Assembly: GCA_030737875.1 (NCBI GenBank)
Contig: CM060911.1
Coordinates: 89,672,599 to 89,736,598 of the forward strand
Origin: Allium sativum
Taxonomy: Eukaryota > Streptophyta > Magnoliopsida > Asparagales > Amaryllidaceae
DNA: 64,000 nucleotides
Direction of reading: 5' to 3'
Positions 46,616 to 58,817 of the stretch are shown piece after piece; position 1 is the first letter of the stretch; each line of letters begins with the position of its first letter. A program made the translations under genes and the position numbers. The notes under the pieces were generated by a model. The model was not told the DNA's origin. It was given only the letters and a program-made list of their open reading frames with translations, and made no database searches.

Positions 46616-46799
46616 TTAGACAGGTATTTTTACGGTTACTGGATGTGCCGGTTGGTTCTGGGCAGGTTTACAACGTAATTTAGTCTAACCTCAGGTCCTT
46701 ATTGGGCTCAATGCTTAACCTCTCACATTGGATAGGTATTGTTGTGACTACTGGACAGCCGGGCGGGTCCGGGCAGGTTTACATCACAACTCAATCCAA
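46616..46799 (-). other. Paired hairpin module in the A LTR
   Basis: Unit one (46616-46688): outer arms TTAGAC/GTCTAA and short inner arms TTACG/CGTAA. Unit two (46728-46799): outer arms TTGGAT/ATCCAA and inner arms GTTGTGA/TCACAAC. The loop keeps GGGCGGGTCCGGGCAGG, as in B and D. Pairing is retained although the arm sequences differ from B and D. Confidence 0.82.
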
Positions 46800-47271
46800 C
46801 CTTGGGTTAAGCATACTCGTATTTTATAAATTTACATATTTGTCTCTATTACTTGTTATATGTAAATTTGTTAACAATTAAATGTTTGTGGCCCACTTTC
46901 CAAGTTTAACATTAACGGTATAAGAATTTATATCGTTTAAGTGCCAACAATTTTGGCATGTGACAAACAAGCCAATACATATATTTTCAAAAATTTATGT
47001 CAAGTTTCCTATAAGTACCAATTTTTCCCAACGTTACCCCTTCTAAATATTAGGATAACAATATTAGCCTAATTTTTCATCCGCATGATTTTTAACATAT
47101 AATATTATGCTAAAAACATAGCCTAATTTAGTGTACACAAAATTGGCATAAAGAAATTCATTAACATAAACATGACATAGGTGTAAACTTGACATTTTCA
47201 GCATGGTCAATATGAACATCATTGGTGTGAACTTGCTAAATAGTCAACATGAATGTCATAGGTGTGAACAT

Positions 47272-47385
47272 GCAACATAGACTAAATCAACATACATGTA
47301 TGTGAATTTGCAACATAGACTAAATCAACTTACATATATGTGAATTTGCAACATAGGCTAAATCAACTTACATATATGTGAACTT
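47272..47385 (+). repeat. Three tandem copies of a 38-bp unit
   Basis: Units start GCAACATAG at 47272, 47310 and 47348 and contain CTAAATCAAC and TACAT.TATGTGAA. Within the A LTR. Confidence 0.88.
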
Positions 47386-48176
47386 GCATTGAAATAGGGA
47401 TCTAACCAAATAGGTGTCACATGAATTAGCATATAAGCCTAAAAATATTCAGATCTAGGCATAACATCGAACATCAATAGCATATGACAAGAGTATGACA
47501 TGTCCATAAAGTATGTATAATTTTATCACATGTGTGTGAACTAAATCAAATCATGTTTACTACTATAACATGAAACACTTATATTAAAATGGATCTTGGC
47601 ATGGATCCAATTATGAACTTGCAACTTTTGTATAAACATACGAGCATGTATATGAACTCAGTCATTTAGGCATAGAAGTTCTATTTTACAGCATATAACT
47701 TGTCATAATCACCTAAACATATAGGTGTAGATATGAACCAAATAACTTGTATGTGAATTTGAATAGATCCAACATCAACTAGATTAATCCACAAACATTC
47801 TAATGGATCCAACATCAAGTCAATGATTCCACATACATCCAATACCATTCACAATACAATCATTGCAACACATAGATATGAATTAACATCATTGTTATAC
47901 AATAGCACAATTCCATTTCCATTTTACATCAAATCAAGTCTTAATTTTATTCCCATCGTTAAAATCACTATACTTACAACAAACGACGAACTTGAATTCT
48001 GAATTTTCCATGCTTTCCTTTGGGTAGACAAATGTTGTTTGATTCTTGTTTTTACTTTATTTTTGCTCGTCTCTAATCTTTCTTCAAGTGGAGGCTACTC
48101 TTGACTTCCTTCCAGCAGCATGACGGCTCAAGGTTCTATTTTATTTTTTTGTGAATTTAGGTTGACACTAAAGTTG

Positions 48177-48185
48177 TTTATATAG
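48177..48185 (-). promoter_or_regulatory. TATA box of the A LTR
   Basis: The minus strand reads CTATATAAA, about 510 bases from the LTR 5' end. It is conserved at 49729-49737 in the truncated copy and at 63955-63963 (plus strand) in the LTR at the right edge. Confidence 0.65.
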
Positions 48186-48299
48186 AATTTCAAACTAATT
48201 AGAGCCGTCGATGAAGCTACCATCTCAAGAGAAGCCAATCCAAAAGCGACAAATCAGCCCTAGTGACACAACCAAGCCCCAGAAATCGGGCCAGGACCA

Positions 48300-48439
48300 G
48301 ACCAGCAGGTCAGGTCGACCAAGCAGGTCGACCAAGAGGTCTCCCCCCAGGTCGACTACATAGTCGACTTGGGTACCTAGGTCAACTCTCAGGTCGACCC
48401 CCTGGTCGACCTGGGTCCTGGGCGGGAAAAATCCCGCCC
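48300..48439 (-). promoter_or_regulatory. GGTCGACC palindrome cluster and paired E2F-like sites in U3 of A
   Basis: Repeated GGTCGACC or GTCGAC words, then GGGCGGGA-AAAA-TCCCGCCC (48420-48439). TTTCCCGCC-type words are plant E2F binding sites. The block sits upstream of the TATA box, where promoter elements are expected. Confidence 0.55.
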
Positions 48440-48691
48440 ATCCCAGTTTTGGTCCAGTTTCTGAATTTTGAACCTGTTTTCAGGCTGTTTTAATTTTGAA
48501 TCGAATTCTTAAACTTCCGGAGGTCATAACTCCTTCATACGGAGTCCGATTTACGCAAACTCAAACTCTATCTCAAGAAGAATTCCGAGACGAATGCAAT
48601 GGAGTAACCCGTTTCCCTTAATTATTTCATTTAGAATTAACTATACTTTAAATTGTTAATTTATCGTCAACAGAAAATTCGGGGTATTACA

Positions 48692-49229
48692 TTCTCCCCT
48701 CCTTAAAGGATTTCGTCACCGAAAACTTCAAGTCTGAAAGAACGTATATCCTAACATCCAATCTTCCATCTACTCAACTAAAAAACACGGGTGTCCATTG
48801 TCCTTAAAAGACCTCTAATTCTTCATGATCATATGCATAGTGTGTGTACATGTCCTTATCTAATGCAAAAATCAGGCGGTCTACTGATTCAGTTGACCTC
48901 CTTAATGCGAATCATGTAAGTGTCATGAATCCATTATTTATGAAAAAAATTCCCTACTCATAATTCTATATGAGTGTGCAACCATTCATACAAATGCGAC
49001 ATCCATATGACAACATATCAAGTTTCAACCACATATAAATATGAATACATATATGCATATGCAATATGAAGTGACTGAGACGATCCAAAACCTAGGTTGT
49101 GTGTATATATGCATCCACGAGCAGCCACTAGCAACCACTTGCAGCCGTCAATCATAACATGTTTACATCCAAAGGGGTTTCTACCTAAGGATAAAGGATA
49201 ATATCGAGGAGATAAGCAAGATAAAACAA
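48692..49229 (-). other. Fragment of element A interior next to the LTR, with polypurine tract
   Basis: It starts with the complement of TAAGGAGGGGAGAA (48692-48705) and then the counterpart of the 3' internal region of B (GGATTTCGTC..GAAAACTTCAAG). It stops abruptly at 49229, where LTR sequence begins. Confidence 0.85.
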
Positions 49230-50245
49230 AGCATATAACTTGTCATAATCACCTAAACTTATAGGTGTAGATATGAACCAAATAACTTGTATGTAAATTT
49301 GAATATATCCAACATCAACTAGATTAATCCAGAAACATTCTAATGGATCCAACATCAAGTCAATGATTCCACAAACATCCAGTACCATTCACAATACAAT
49401 CATTGCAACACATAGATATGAATTAACATCGTCGTTATACAATAGCATAATTCCATTTCCATTTTACATCGAATCAAATCTTAATTTTATTCCCATCGGA
49501 AAAATCACTGTACTTACAACAAACGACAAACTTGAATTCTGAATTCTGAGTTATGAATTTGCAATGCTTTCCTTTGGGTAGACAAACATTGTTTTATTCT
49601 TGTTTTTACTTTAGTTTCTCTCATCTCTAATCTTTCTTCAAGTGGAGGCTACTCTTGGCTTCCTTCCAGCAGCATGACGGCTCAAGGTTCTATTTTATTT
49701 GGGTGAATTTAGGTTGAGACTAAGGTTGTTTATATAGAATTTCAAACTAATTAAAGTTGTCTATGAAGCTAGAGTTAACCAAGGCCATCCGTCTCAAGAG
49801 AATCCAATCAGAAAGCGACAAATCAGCCCAAGTGACACAACCAAGCCCCAGAAATCGAGCCAGGACCAGACCAGCAGGTCAGGTCGACCAAGCAGGTCAA
49901 CCTAGAGGTCGAACCCCAGGTCGACATAGTCGACCTGGGTACCCTGGTCGACCCCCTGGCCGACCTGGGTCCTGGGCGGAAAAAATCCCGCCCAGCCCAG
50001 TTCTTGTCCAGTTTTTGAATTTCGAACCTATTTTCGGGCTGTTTGAATTTTGAATCAAGTTCTGAAACTTCCGTAGGTCATGACTCCTACATACGGAGTC
50101 TGATTTATGCAAACTTGGACTCTATCTCAAGCAGAATTCCGAGACGAACGCAATGGCGTAACCCGTTTCCCCTAATTCTTTCATTTAGAATTAATTATAC
50201 TTTAATTTGTTAATTTATCATTAATAGAAAATTCAGGGTATTACA
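49230..50245 (-). repeat. Truncated LTR of element A
   Basis: Matches 47691-48691 (the 5' third of the LTR), including TATA (49729-49737), GGTCGACC words (49870-49970) and the E2F-like pair (49974-49993). The remaining 2.2 kb of LTR and most of an interior are deleted at 49229/49230. Confidence 0.9.
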
Positions 50246-51249
50246 GGTCTCCAATGGCCAATTTGTAAGTCCAGTAGTATCGGGAAGCAAGTGTTCAGGC
50301 ATAACAAATCCACTAAAGTATTTGTGGACCGGCCCTGCAGGATCCAAGGGTTCGCCAGCGTCCGAATCCTGAGACATTGCTAAAGTGTCTCAAATCGGTT
50401 AGGAGATCGTCCCTAGCCTTGACTCGTGATGGAAACCAACCTCCAATTCGACATTACGATCTTGATTGTAAACCAATATCTGGCAACACAGTAGGATGGG
50501 GTACTATGCCGTCTATGATTGATAAATTTACTTTGAGGTGTTTTTGAAAGATACTAGACACTAGTAATAATATTAAAAATACTATTTTCTACGTATCATG
50601 CATTTTTTATCATTATAAGGTAAAACTCTATCCTCCGTTTGCGTTGCATTGTGTGACGGGACTTGAGTCTTATAATGATTTCATTTTCTAAAAAGTATTT
50701 CGTTATTTTGACTTAAAAATTTATAAAACTTATGTACTGGCAATCCAATGAAATTAAACCCTTTCGGCGTTAGCGGCATGGTCCAACGATTAGCCATATT
50801 ATTAGTTAGTAAGATTTCTCATAACAGTCCCATGACTGACTCGTAGTTTGTTTTACTTTGCAAACTCGGGTGCCCTCTTTCCACATGGGCAGCCTATTGA
50901 TAGGTTTCAGGTAAGGATGTTTTCTGGATTAAAGCTTGCTGCTGAAGATGTTGGAAGATCTTCTCTTTTATCTTTTATTTTCTTCTTGATGTTTTGAGAC
51001 AGTATTGGATATTGATGTATTTTGGGAGATTGAGACTTTATTTCTTTCCCTGTTTTAGACATCTGTTTTGCTAAGTGTATCTTATGTCGCGTACTGTGAT
51101 GTTCTGTGATGATGTTTGTGATGACATTTCCTTTAAGCTTCAAATGATTTATATGTTCTGCTATGTAATTGTGATCTGTTATTGTTTTAATTATGTTATA
51201 CTCCTATGATTATCCTTACTTTCGTTTTACGGAAGGTTCGGTCGTCACA
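50246..51249 (+). repeat. LTR fragment related to solo LTR E, truncated on the left
   Basis: Homologous in reverse complement to 52397-53500, for example the GTTCAGGCAT, GGACCGGCC, GATGGAAA.CCAA and CAGTCCCATGACTGACTCGTAG blocks. It ends GGTCGTCACA, the LTR 3' end. Its left part is cut where element A ends at 50245, so A probably inserted into it. No primer site follows. Confidence 0.82.
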
Positions 51250-52391
51250 TGCATGCTTATAAGTGCACTGAATATAAGTCATGGCAAATGTACACAAAAC
51301 ATGGCAGCAAGGATCATCAACTGGTGAGTGGTCATGACATACATACAACACTAATTCAAACAAACTGGTTTAGTGAACTGAACAAAGATTTTGTGATGGC
51401 CAAGTTTTACACTTATTTATGCAGTACTTTACAATAATTCGAATAGACTGTTGTTCTAAATGGTATGGTTTTCACTTATATATTCATGCAACGCATCTAT
51501 TGTGAATGGTCTGGTTTTCACTTATATATTCAAGAATCCAAACCAAACCAAGTTTCATAGTTTTCAAATTTTTTTAGAACTGTCCACGTTTCACAAATGA
51601 TTTTTTATTTTTAAGTTTTAATATTAGTACAACAAAATTGTCAATTTTTAACTATTATACTACATGTTGAGGACAATCAGCAAAAATTGTGGTCATTTCA
51701 AAAAATTTATATCTCTCTTATGTAGTGCCATTCCATGAAAATGGCGCTCTAACTATATATGCCAACATATATCACTCTCACTGCTACTCACTTCTCTCCT
51801 AATTATAACACATCAGGTCGATAGTTTACTTACTGCATCAATATCACACCATGTCGGCTAGTTTAAATGCATTAATGTGAATGGACAACGGTAGTTTAAT
51901 TGCTTTAATATCACAGCAGGTCGACTTGTTTGAATGAATTAATGTGTAAGCCTATGTCAACGGCCGTAAAAATGAAAGGGACTGTGTTTCTGCAAAAGGC
52001 TACTTACCACTTAACATAGTAATTTAACAAAAAAGGTCAAGTACAAATAGAAAAGAATGAAAAAACCGGAAGTTTACTTACCGCATAAGCATAAATTGAT
52101 CCATCGTTATTGAACAGGCTACATGGGATTGGTTGCCCACATCTAGCCACTGCCTGAAAAATTATAAAATGACATGATCCTATGTTAGAGATATAATGTT
52201 CGGTAAAAATATCAAACTGTCAATTTCTTAGTGCTCTGCTTTTGTTTCGACCTATCATGCAAATAGTAAACCTCATTTCCAATTTAGTGAACTACAACCT
52301 GCACTGGCTCTTTTTTATGGAAAGTAACAATGTTGTAGTCCATCTAGAAGTTTTACTACGCCTGAGCGTGAGGGTCAGTATTACTTGCCAT
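51250..52391 (-). pseudogene. Downstream part of the transposase-like gene, with one visible exon
   Basis: This is minus-strand continuation of the 58.4-62.8 kb gene once the solo LTR is removed. One exon is clear at 52082-52153: acceptor TTTTTCAG, then AVARCGQPIPCSLFNNDGSI, then donor GTAAGT. The rest is AT-rich and probably intronic. The short plus-strand open frame at 51249-51437 matches nothing I know. Confidence 0.45.
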
Positions 52392-53886
52392 ATAGATGTG
52401 ACGACCCAAACCCCGTACTACGGTGTTAAGGGTAATCTTTGGAATATAACACATAAACAGATAATAGCAGAACAGAAATAAATAAATACACTAGATAATG
52501 TACAAATAATACACTGGATAAACATAATCATTAGAGTTACACGGTACACAGGATCATACTTAGTAAAAATACAGTTCAGCGATACATAATTGTCTACAGC
52601 GGAAAACAAACATAATATGTACAATAGGAGCTGAACAACATAAAAAGAGATAAATGATAGAATCCATCTTCAACTCCAGCTATCCAGATAGAGCCTACTA
52701 AAACCTGAATACAATGCTACCCGTGTAGGAAAAGGGGCACCAGAGTTTGCAAGTGAAACAAACTACGAGTCAGTCATGGGACTGGTATGAGAAATCTACT
52801 TAACACATTGTATAATATGGCTAATCACAGGACCACGCCACTTTCGCGGAACGGGTTTACTCCATTGCATTGCCAGTGCTTTAAACAAGTAAATCTTTTA
52901 AAACATCGCAATGCCTTTTATAAAAATGAAGCCGATATTTGACTCAAGTCCCATCACACAATGCAATGCAAACCGGAGGATAGAGTTTTACCTTATATCG
53001 ACCAAGATATGCTTAATACGTGTCAAGTAAAATCAATTAAATTGTAAATTTTGTTGTTTAATTCTTAATCAAACTCCAAATGTAAATTTGTAAGAGGACG
53101 ATTCCCTAAGTACTAACCCCAAAGGCCGAAACCAACATCAGACGAATAACTAGGAAACCACCCATCTTAGCTCGTTTCCTGTTAGTTTCTAATTTTATAT
53201 ACAATCATGAATATCAAACATAGACGACATTAATGCCCCATACCACTATGTCTCCATATATAGGTATACAATCAAAACCGTACAGTCACGTATTTGGAAA
53301 TTGGATTTCCATCGTGAACCAAGGCAATAGATAGTCCGTACCGAATTCGAGACAGTCTAGCCCGAGTCTCAGGATCAGAGCTCGAGTGACCCTTGGAGCG
53401 ACATGGCCGGTCCACCGATGTGGATTAAAATGCCTGAACACTGCGTTTCCCCGCCCTTTGGGGGCGTAAATGAGCCAACGAATGACTCCATCGGCTTCAC
53501 ATAGTCACCAATATATCCGAGGCGCCTCACAATAGCAACAACCACACAGGTGAAAATAATATAAATGTCAGCTAGTTTAAGCACTGACACCACCTCTAGC
53601 TAGAAGGAAACGCATGTCCTCCCTGAGGTCCTCTCCCGTTTCTGGTTCATACCGGGGTGTGAGTCTCGCGAGTTCACGATATACACAAAGCTACGCCACA
53701 CAGGCCGTGCTTTGATCATCAACCACAAGACTTTGCTTTTCAACAGAAGCCTTGATCATCTGCCACTTAGGCATGCCACATAGGCAGCTCAATCCTTGCG
53801 ACTGATTCCTATTGATATATAACCTCTGAGCTCGTACGTCTTAGAGAAGGGCGTTAAGTAAGAGAATAAATTCTCCGCCGCCAAAT

Positions 53887-53911
53887 AGATATATATATAT
53901 ATATATATATT
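53887..53911. repeat. (AT)n microsatellite
   Basis: About 12 AT units inside solo LTR E. Confidence 0.9.
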
Positions 53912-54429
53912 TAATAGAGATCAATCAGCACAGACAAATTCCAATGTCAGACACACAGTCCATTTACAAGTTCGTTCTGGGTCTGAACGAAATCGGAGGC
54001 ACTATATACCTAGCATATCCATCGATCTCCAAGCACGTCTGGATGATCACCACTCATTATCAATATTTCGGGATGCCTCCCAATCAGGACATCAGTTATC
54101 ATCCAACCGAGGTGAAGATCTCCGGTCTTCAACCACCGTTTTCATCATCGACCTCTTATCGTCGATCAATTATTTGAAATGAGATTTAACTCGGCCTTTT
54201 CAAATAATTCACGTACATTTAGAATTTAAATCAATTCAATTCAATGGTTAAATTATTCAACATCAATAATTCTGTTTTTAATTGTAATTTTCACGCCAAA
54301 CACATTCAACCATCAAATATTCAATACACTCGGTAAATTCGGCTTACTTTCCATTCCATATCATTTACAATATTTTACAACGATTTATAACTATTTTTAT
54401 TTATATAAAAATAGCCAATTTCATTCAAA

Positions 54430-54840
54430 CGACGCTTCATCCAATTTAACCGTTGGATCTTCAAAAATTTTATATCATTAGAAAGATCTATTCAAAACGA
54501 ATCCAGGGTTTCAGTTTTGGGAAAATCTGACGGTCGGATCTCTCGGTACACTCGTTTTAAGTTTCGATTTCAAAATACGAATTGCAGCGTCATTATTCGA
54601 TTTAATTTAATTATGTGTATATATATATATAATCGATTCTAGCGCTATTTTTCTTCATATTTGAATTAAACATTCTAGACAATCCAACCGTTGGATCTTC
54701 ACAAAGTGGGTGTAGTTGGAAAGATATTTCCAAGGCGAACCCAACGGTTGATGTTTCGGGAAAATCCAGTGGTCGGATCTCCCGCACTAATCGTTTGAAA
54801 TCACGGTTTCAAAACTTGAATTGCAGCTTCGTTATTCGAT
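54430..54840 (-). repeat. Two direct copies of a segment of about 240 bp
   Basis: Both copies contain AACCGTTGGATCTTCA, GAAAGAT, GGGAAAATC, GGTCGGATCTC and GAATTGCAGC.TC.TTATTCGATTTA. The copies are diverged. Within solo LTR E. Confidence 0.8.
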
Positions 54841-55079
54841 TTATTATATATATATAATTATAATTCATTCTTTGATTCCAAAACCATATACATTTCATAT
54901 ATTCGATAAAAATGATATTTTTATCCCACTGATATTTATTTCAACACATCTCCATTTTTAACACTTCATATTCAAAATAAAAATGTAGATTTCATTGTTC
55001 AATCTATTTATTCAACAAATGAATGTTTTCGACTTCACACACACGATAGAAATATAATTTTTATCGTTTTACTCCTTTA

Positions 55080-55500
55080 TTCAACACATGAATATTCTCT
55101 ATTGTTCATATATATAATAAAAATGTAATTTTTATTGTAAAACAATTTATTTCAAAACAGGACTATTTTATATAGTTCGTATAGATGATAAAAATATGAT
55201 TTTTATTATAAAATAATTTATTTCAAAAACACGACTATTTTATATAGTTCATATAGATGATAAAAATATGATTTTTATTATAAAACAATTTATTTCAAAA
55301 CACGACTATTTTATATATTTCATATAGATGATAAAAATATGATTTTTATTATAAAACAATTTATTTCAAAACACGACTATTTTAAATAGTTCATATAAAA
55401 GGTAAAAATATGATTTTTATTATAAAACAATTTATTTCAAAACACGACTATTTTATATAGTTCATATATAAGGTAAAAATGTTATTTTTATCTTTCAAAG
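55080..55500. repeat. Tandem array, about five copies of a unit of about 72 bp
   Basis: The unit reads AAAACACGACTATTTTATATAG, then GATAAAAATATGATTTTTATTAT, then AAAACAATTTATTTC. Each unit contains the inverted pair ATAAAAAT/ATTTTTAT around ATG. Copies are very similar in the middle and diverged at the ends. Confidence 0.88.
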
Positions 55501-57527
55501 AATTTATTCAATACACAAACTCCATTCAACACATTAATTTAAATCAAACACAGAAATATTTCAGAAAATTTCGGCAGCATAATGGTAGGGTAGTTAAAAC
55601 AGGGGTCGTCCCTAGTACGGCTCCTCGCTCTAGCTTAAAGCCTCGCAGCTTTTGACAATGGGGATTTTCAATATCTAGTTCGCACGCAGGCGAATTTTCC
55701 CATATACTAATCCTATTGGGATTTCAATCACAATCAATCGCTTTCAATCAACCATTCATGGTATTCACCAAATTTTCACATCAACCAATATATATCGTCC
55801 ATGTTCCATGGACGAGGGGAGTATATATATATATATTCGTATATGAATATATTTCAATTCATTTCAATTCATTTCAACGCATATATAATTTTTACAACGC
55901 ATATATAACCTATACATCGAACATACAACTTATACAATGCTTATACATGTGGTGTACAACGCTTATATAACTCATACATCGACTATATAATTTATACATA
56001 GTTGTTTTCCATATCGTTTATAATTCAGAAATCTCACATTGGGTTCCACTCCACCAAAACTTGCAGAAGGCTCAGAAAAATATGCGGTCTCTTCTAAAAT
56101 GTAGAAGACGTCCTCACGGTCCCGGTGTCTCTTGTTTCACTGGATTTCGACCACAAACGAAAAAGATATGATTTTTACAGTGAAATCATAAACCGTAGCG
56201 CTTAGAAGTGCTATAATCAGTTTTAAAAATAATCAGTCGTCACCTTTTGAAATTCTTCAAAACTAGGTATCAATTTATCTTTAAATCCGTTACATGTGAA
56301 GCCGATCAGCTTTCACCACGTCGTCTAGCTCCGAGAGGCGCGCCGGAGGGGACCCACGCCGCCCAGCTCGACGTCAGATCGGAGGAGGAATTTAGCGCGC
56401 GACGGTGGGGTTTTCGAGGCCTGGATCTCGACATACGATGCCCGAGGGAGGTTGAGATGGGTATGGATTGGAAGAGGATGGAGAGCTCTTCAAAAACCTC
56501 CAAAGGACCGAACTGATTCATGGCACGGTTGAGGAGTTATGGAGGAGGGAAGCGGTGAAGCCTTTATTGTCGTCGGTTAGAGAGAGAGCGGAGTAGGTTT
56601 CTCTGTGAATGCTGAAGTGAGAGGAGAGATATGATTGGCCGGCTATATATTTAAATTTTTAATTTATTTAGTTTCGAAAATACCCCTCTTCACATATGAA
56701 CTCTAATCCAAACCCAACGACTGTCGTCCCTAGCTAAATACACTCATCCCAAACACAATGGGATATGTTTCGTTGGCCTATTCGACTGTTACAGTCAGTT
56801 ATTCTTCAAAGTAAAATATAAAACATTCAATATTTATTTTGAACGTACATTTCAATTTGCCGGGGCCACATACGGATTCTAAAAATTCCCGAAAAATAAA
56901 TCTAGCTATGTTTTGACGATACGGTCACAACAAAACTAGTTTCGTAGAATTCTGAGACCGTTTGAAAAATGGCCCTTTTCTGGTCGATCCAATTTAATAG
57001 AAATCGACCAGACACATTTTCCTTTTCCACGCTCACATACTAGCTTCAAAAATTATGAAATTTGAAACCTAGCAATAATTTGACATCTCGGATCCAACAA
57101 AAGTGGTTTCGTCGAATTCTGAGTTCGTTTGCAAAATGGCCATTTTCACGGGCTATATAAATTCTATAGCGACCTTTCTGAATATTCATTTAGCCATAAC
57201 TTTTGCTTCCCGCTATGAAACTTCGATTTTTTAGATTCGTTATAAAGATATTCACTAACAGATTTTAATATTTTTGTTTTCACTAAAATCCGTTTTATTT
57301 TGCACCCGGTATAGTCAGTCAAAGTTTGAATTGAAATTTTGAAACTGCCGCGCCATTTCAGGCCTTGTTTATAATTCAAAGTAATTATATTTATTTTCGA
57401 ACGTCGATTCAAACACAATTTTCGTCGACATTATTTAAAATAATTTATTTTAAATATCTAAAATTCACTAAAATAGCCAATTTAAAATTTTCAAACTGAT
57501 TCAGATTTTCCGGGTTGTTACAATAGA

Positions 57528-58440
57528 TATAAATATGTGGTAGGTAATTAAGCGACTACATTTACATATATACTTGCAAGTTATCAAATATGTGAATAAA
57601 AATTCTGGGATGAAAACCTTTTCTTTACTGGAATATAAAAAAACAAAAATCTGGAACCTAGAAGCAAACTAAAAACCATGCACTTGGAAATTGAAATGCT
57701 AAAATCTGGAACCTGGAAACTAAAAACCATGAACCTATTTAAATCCTTTTTTGTTTCATTTATAGGTGGTGATTCATACTCGTACATACTTATAAAAGTT
57801 TTGGTTGTTTCCAAGCATAATAATGTTGCATGGTTAAGAATAGTTACTGTTAATAAATTTAAATAGTCTACTGGTGTAATCATGAGATATGTGTATACCA
57901 CATGTTTCAAAGATTTATAACATCAATTCCAATTAATATTAAGACATGGACTCTATATGAAAGCTGCTTATATATGGGGAGTATTATAAAAATAATTTCA
58001 GTTAGAAGAACGCTTCGTAGGGGTATATACAGGCATTGTACAGTAAGGGGTTTTAAAAACTCAAATATTTGAACATCATGATTTTGACATTTAATTATAT
58101 AAATATATATATGTTTGTTATAAGAAATGATGAATTTTAGTGGGAATTTCATGATTTTTAGAAGTATATAGGAAGAGAATTTCTGGAATGATCGAAAATT
58201 GGGTTTCGACCAGACTCTGGCGACGTGAAGGTTGATGGCTCCTAGGGTTTGGTCTAAATGATCATTCGACATTATAGGATCAGAAAAAATATTAATTAAA
58301 ATTCAAAGATAATGGTTTTCAATAATGAGATGAAAATATGAAAATAAAATAAAATAGGTTAGTTTCAAAAGGTTCGTTGGAGGTAAAACTGCGTCATGTA
58401 CAACCAAATAAGTCTCATATTTAAAAAAATCTTGAACGAT
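57528..58440 (-). other. Probable intron of the transposase-like pseudogene
   Basis: AT-rich, no conserved protein on either strand. The minus-strand open frames at 57584-57910 and 57907-58272 are hydrophobic or low-complexity translations without family resemblance. Confidence 0.5.
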
Positions 58441-58446
58441 ACTTAC

Positions 58447-58708
58447 TAGAAATTGAATCTATTATAATGTTCGTAGTAGGCCAAGCTATCATAGTACCAA
58501 GAGCATCTTCAATGACTTTTAAATCGGACGTTGTTCTCCATAGACGGGCTTCTGGTTTTTTTACAGTATCTACCCAAACTTTAAATGCATTTATACCCAA
58601 AGGGACACAATGAACCATCGAAGTTGGATCAGTTGAAGATATGTGGCCTAATGCAAATACTTCTTTCTTTCCCAACCAATCAATCAACTGATATTTACTT
58701 TTCTCCAT
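58447..58708 (-). pseudogene. DUF8039-like repeat 3 of the transposase-like gene
   Basis: Exon reading KYQLIDWLGKKEVFALGHIS, then VPLGINAFKVWVDTVKKPEA, RLWRTTSDLKVIEDALGTMI and AWP, ending at a GTAAGT donor. It is a recurrent module in plant transposon proteins, with no known enzymatic role. Confidence 0.75.
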
Positions 58709-58817
58709 GAATTTTTATACTCCATCAATTAAACAAAAAGATTATTTTAGTATGTGCTTCAATAATTTATCCGATGAAAAAATAATTGAATCGCATATAA
58801 GTTTGATACCTACCTTC

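Larger units (their letters stand above)
45478..48691 (-). repeat. Full LTR of element A, shared between two tandem units
   Basis: 3.2 kb, TGTAATACCCC to GGGGTGTTTCA on the minus strand. A primer site and gag lie on its 3' side (left) and a polypurine tract on its 5' side (right). It therefore served as the 3' LTR of one unit and the 5' LTR of the next. It contains a 16-G run (45867-45882), hairpins (46616-46799), a 38-bp triplet repeat (47272-47385), a TATA box (48177-48185), GGTCGACC words (48300-48415) and an E2F-like inverted pair (48420-48439). Confidence 0.9.
52397..57522 (-). repeat. Solo LTR E, 5.1 kb, with TSD ATAGA
   Basis: On the minus strand it runs from TGTAACAACCC (57522) to GGGTCGTCACA (52397). 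It is flanked by ATAGA at 52392-52396 and 57523-57527. There is no primer site, polypurine tract or gag/pol, so it is a solo LTR left by recombination between two LTRs. It holds a duplicated block (about 54430-54840), an AT microsatellite (53887-53911), a 72-bp tandem array (about 55080-55500) and a GC-rich stretch (56290-56520) upstream of a TATA-like site near 56643. Confidence 0.88.

Noticed and set aside
51249..51437. 62-codon plus-strand open frame after the LTR fragment
   Set aside because: No family resemblance, and it overlaps the region that continues the minus-strand transposase-like gene.
56247..56521. Overlapping open frames of 89 and 71 codons in a GC-rich block
   Set aside because: Both strands are open because of GC-rich composition. 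The block lies inside solo LTR E near its promoter region and shows no protein family.
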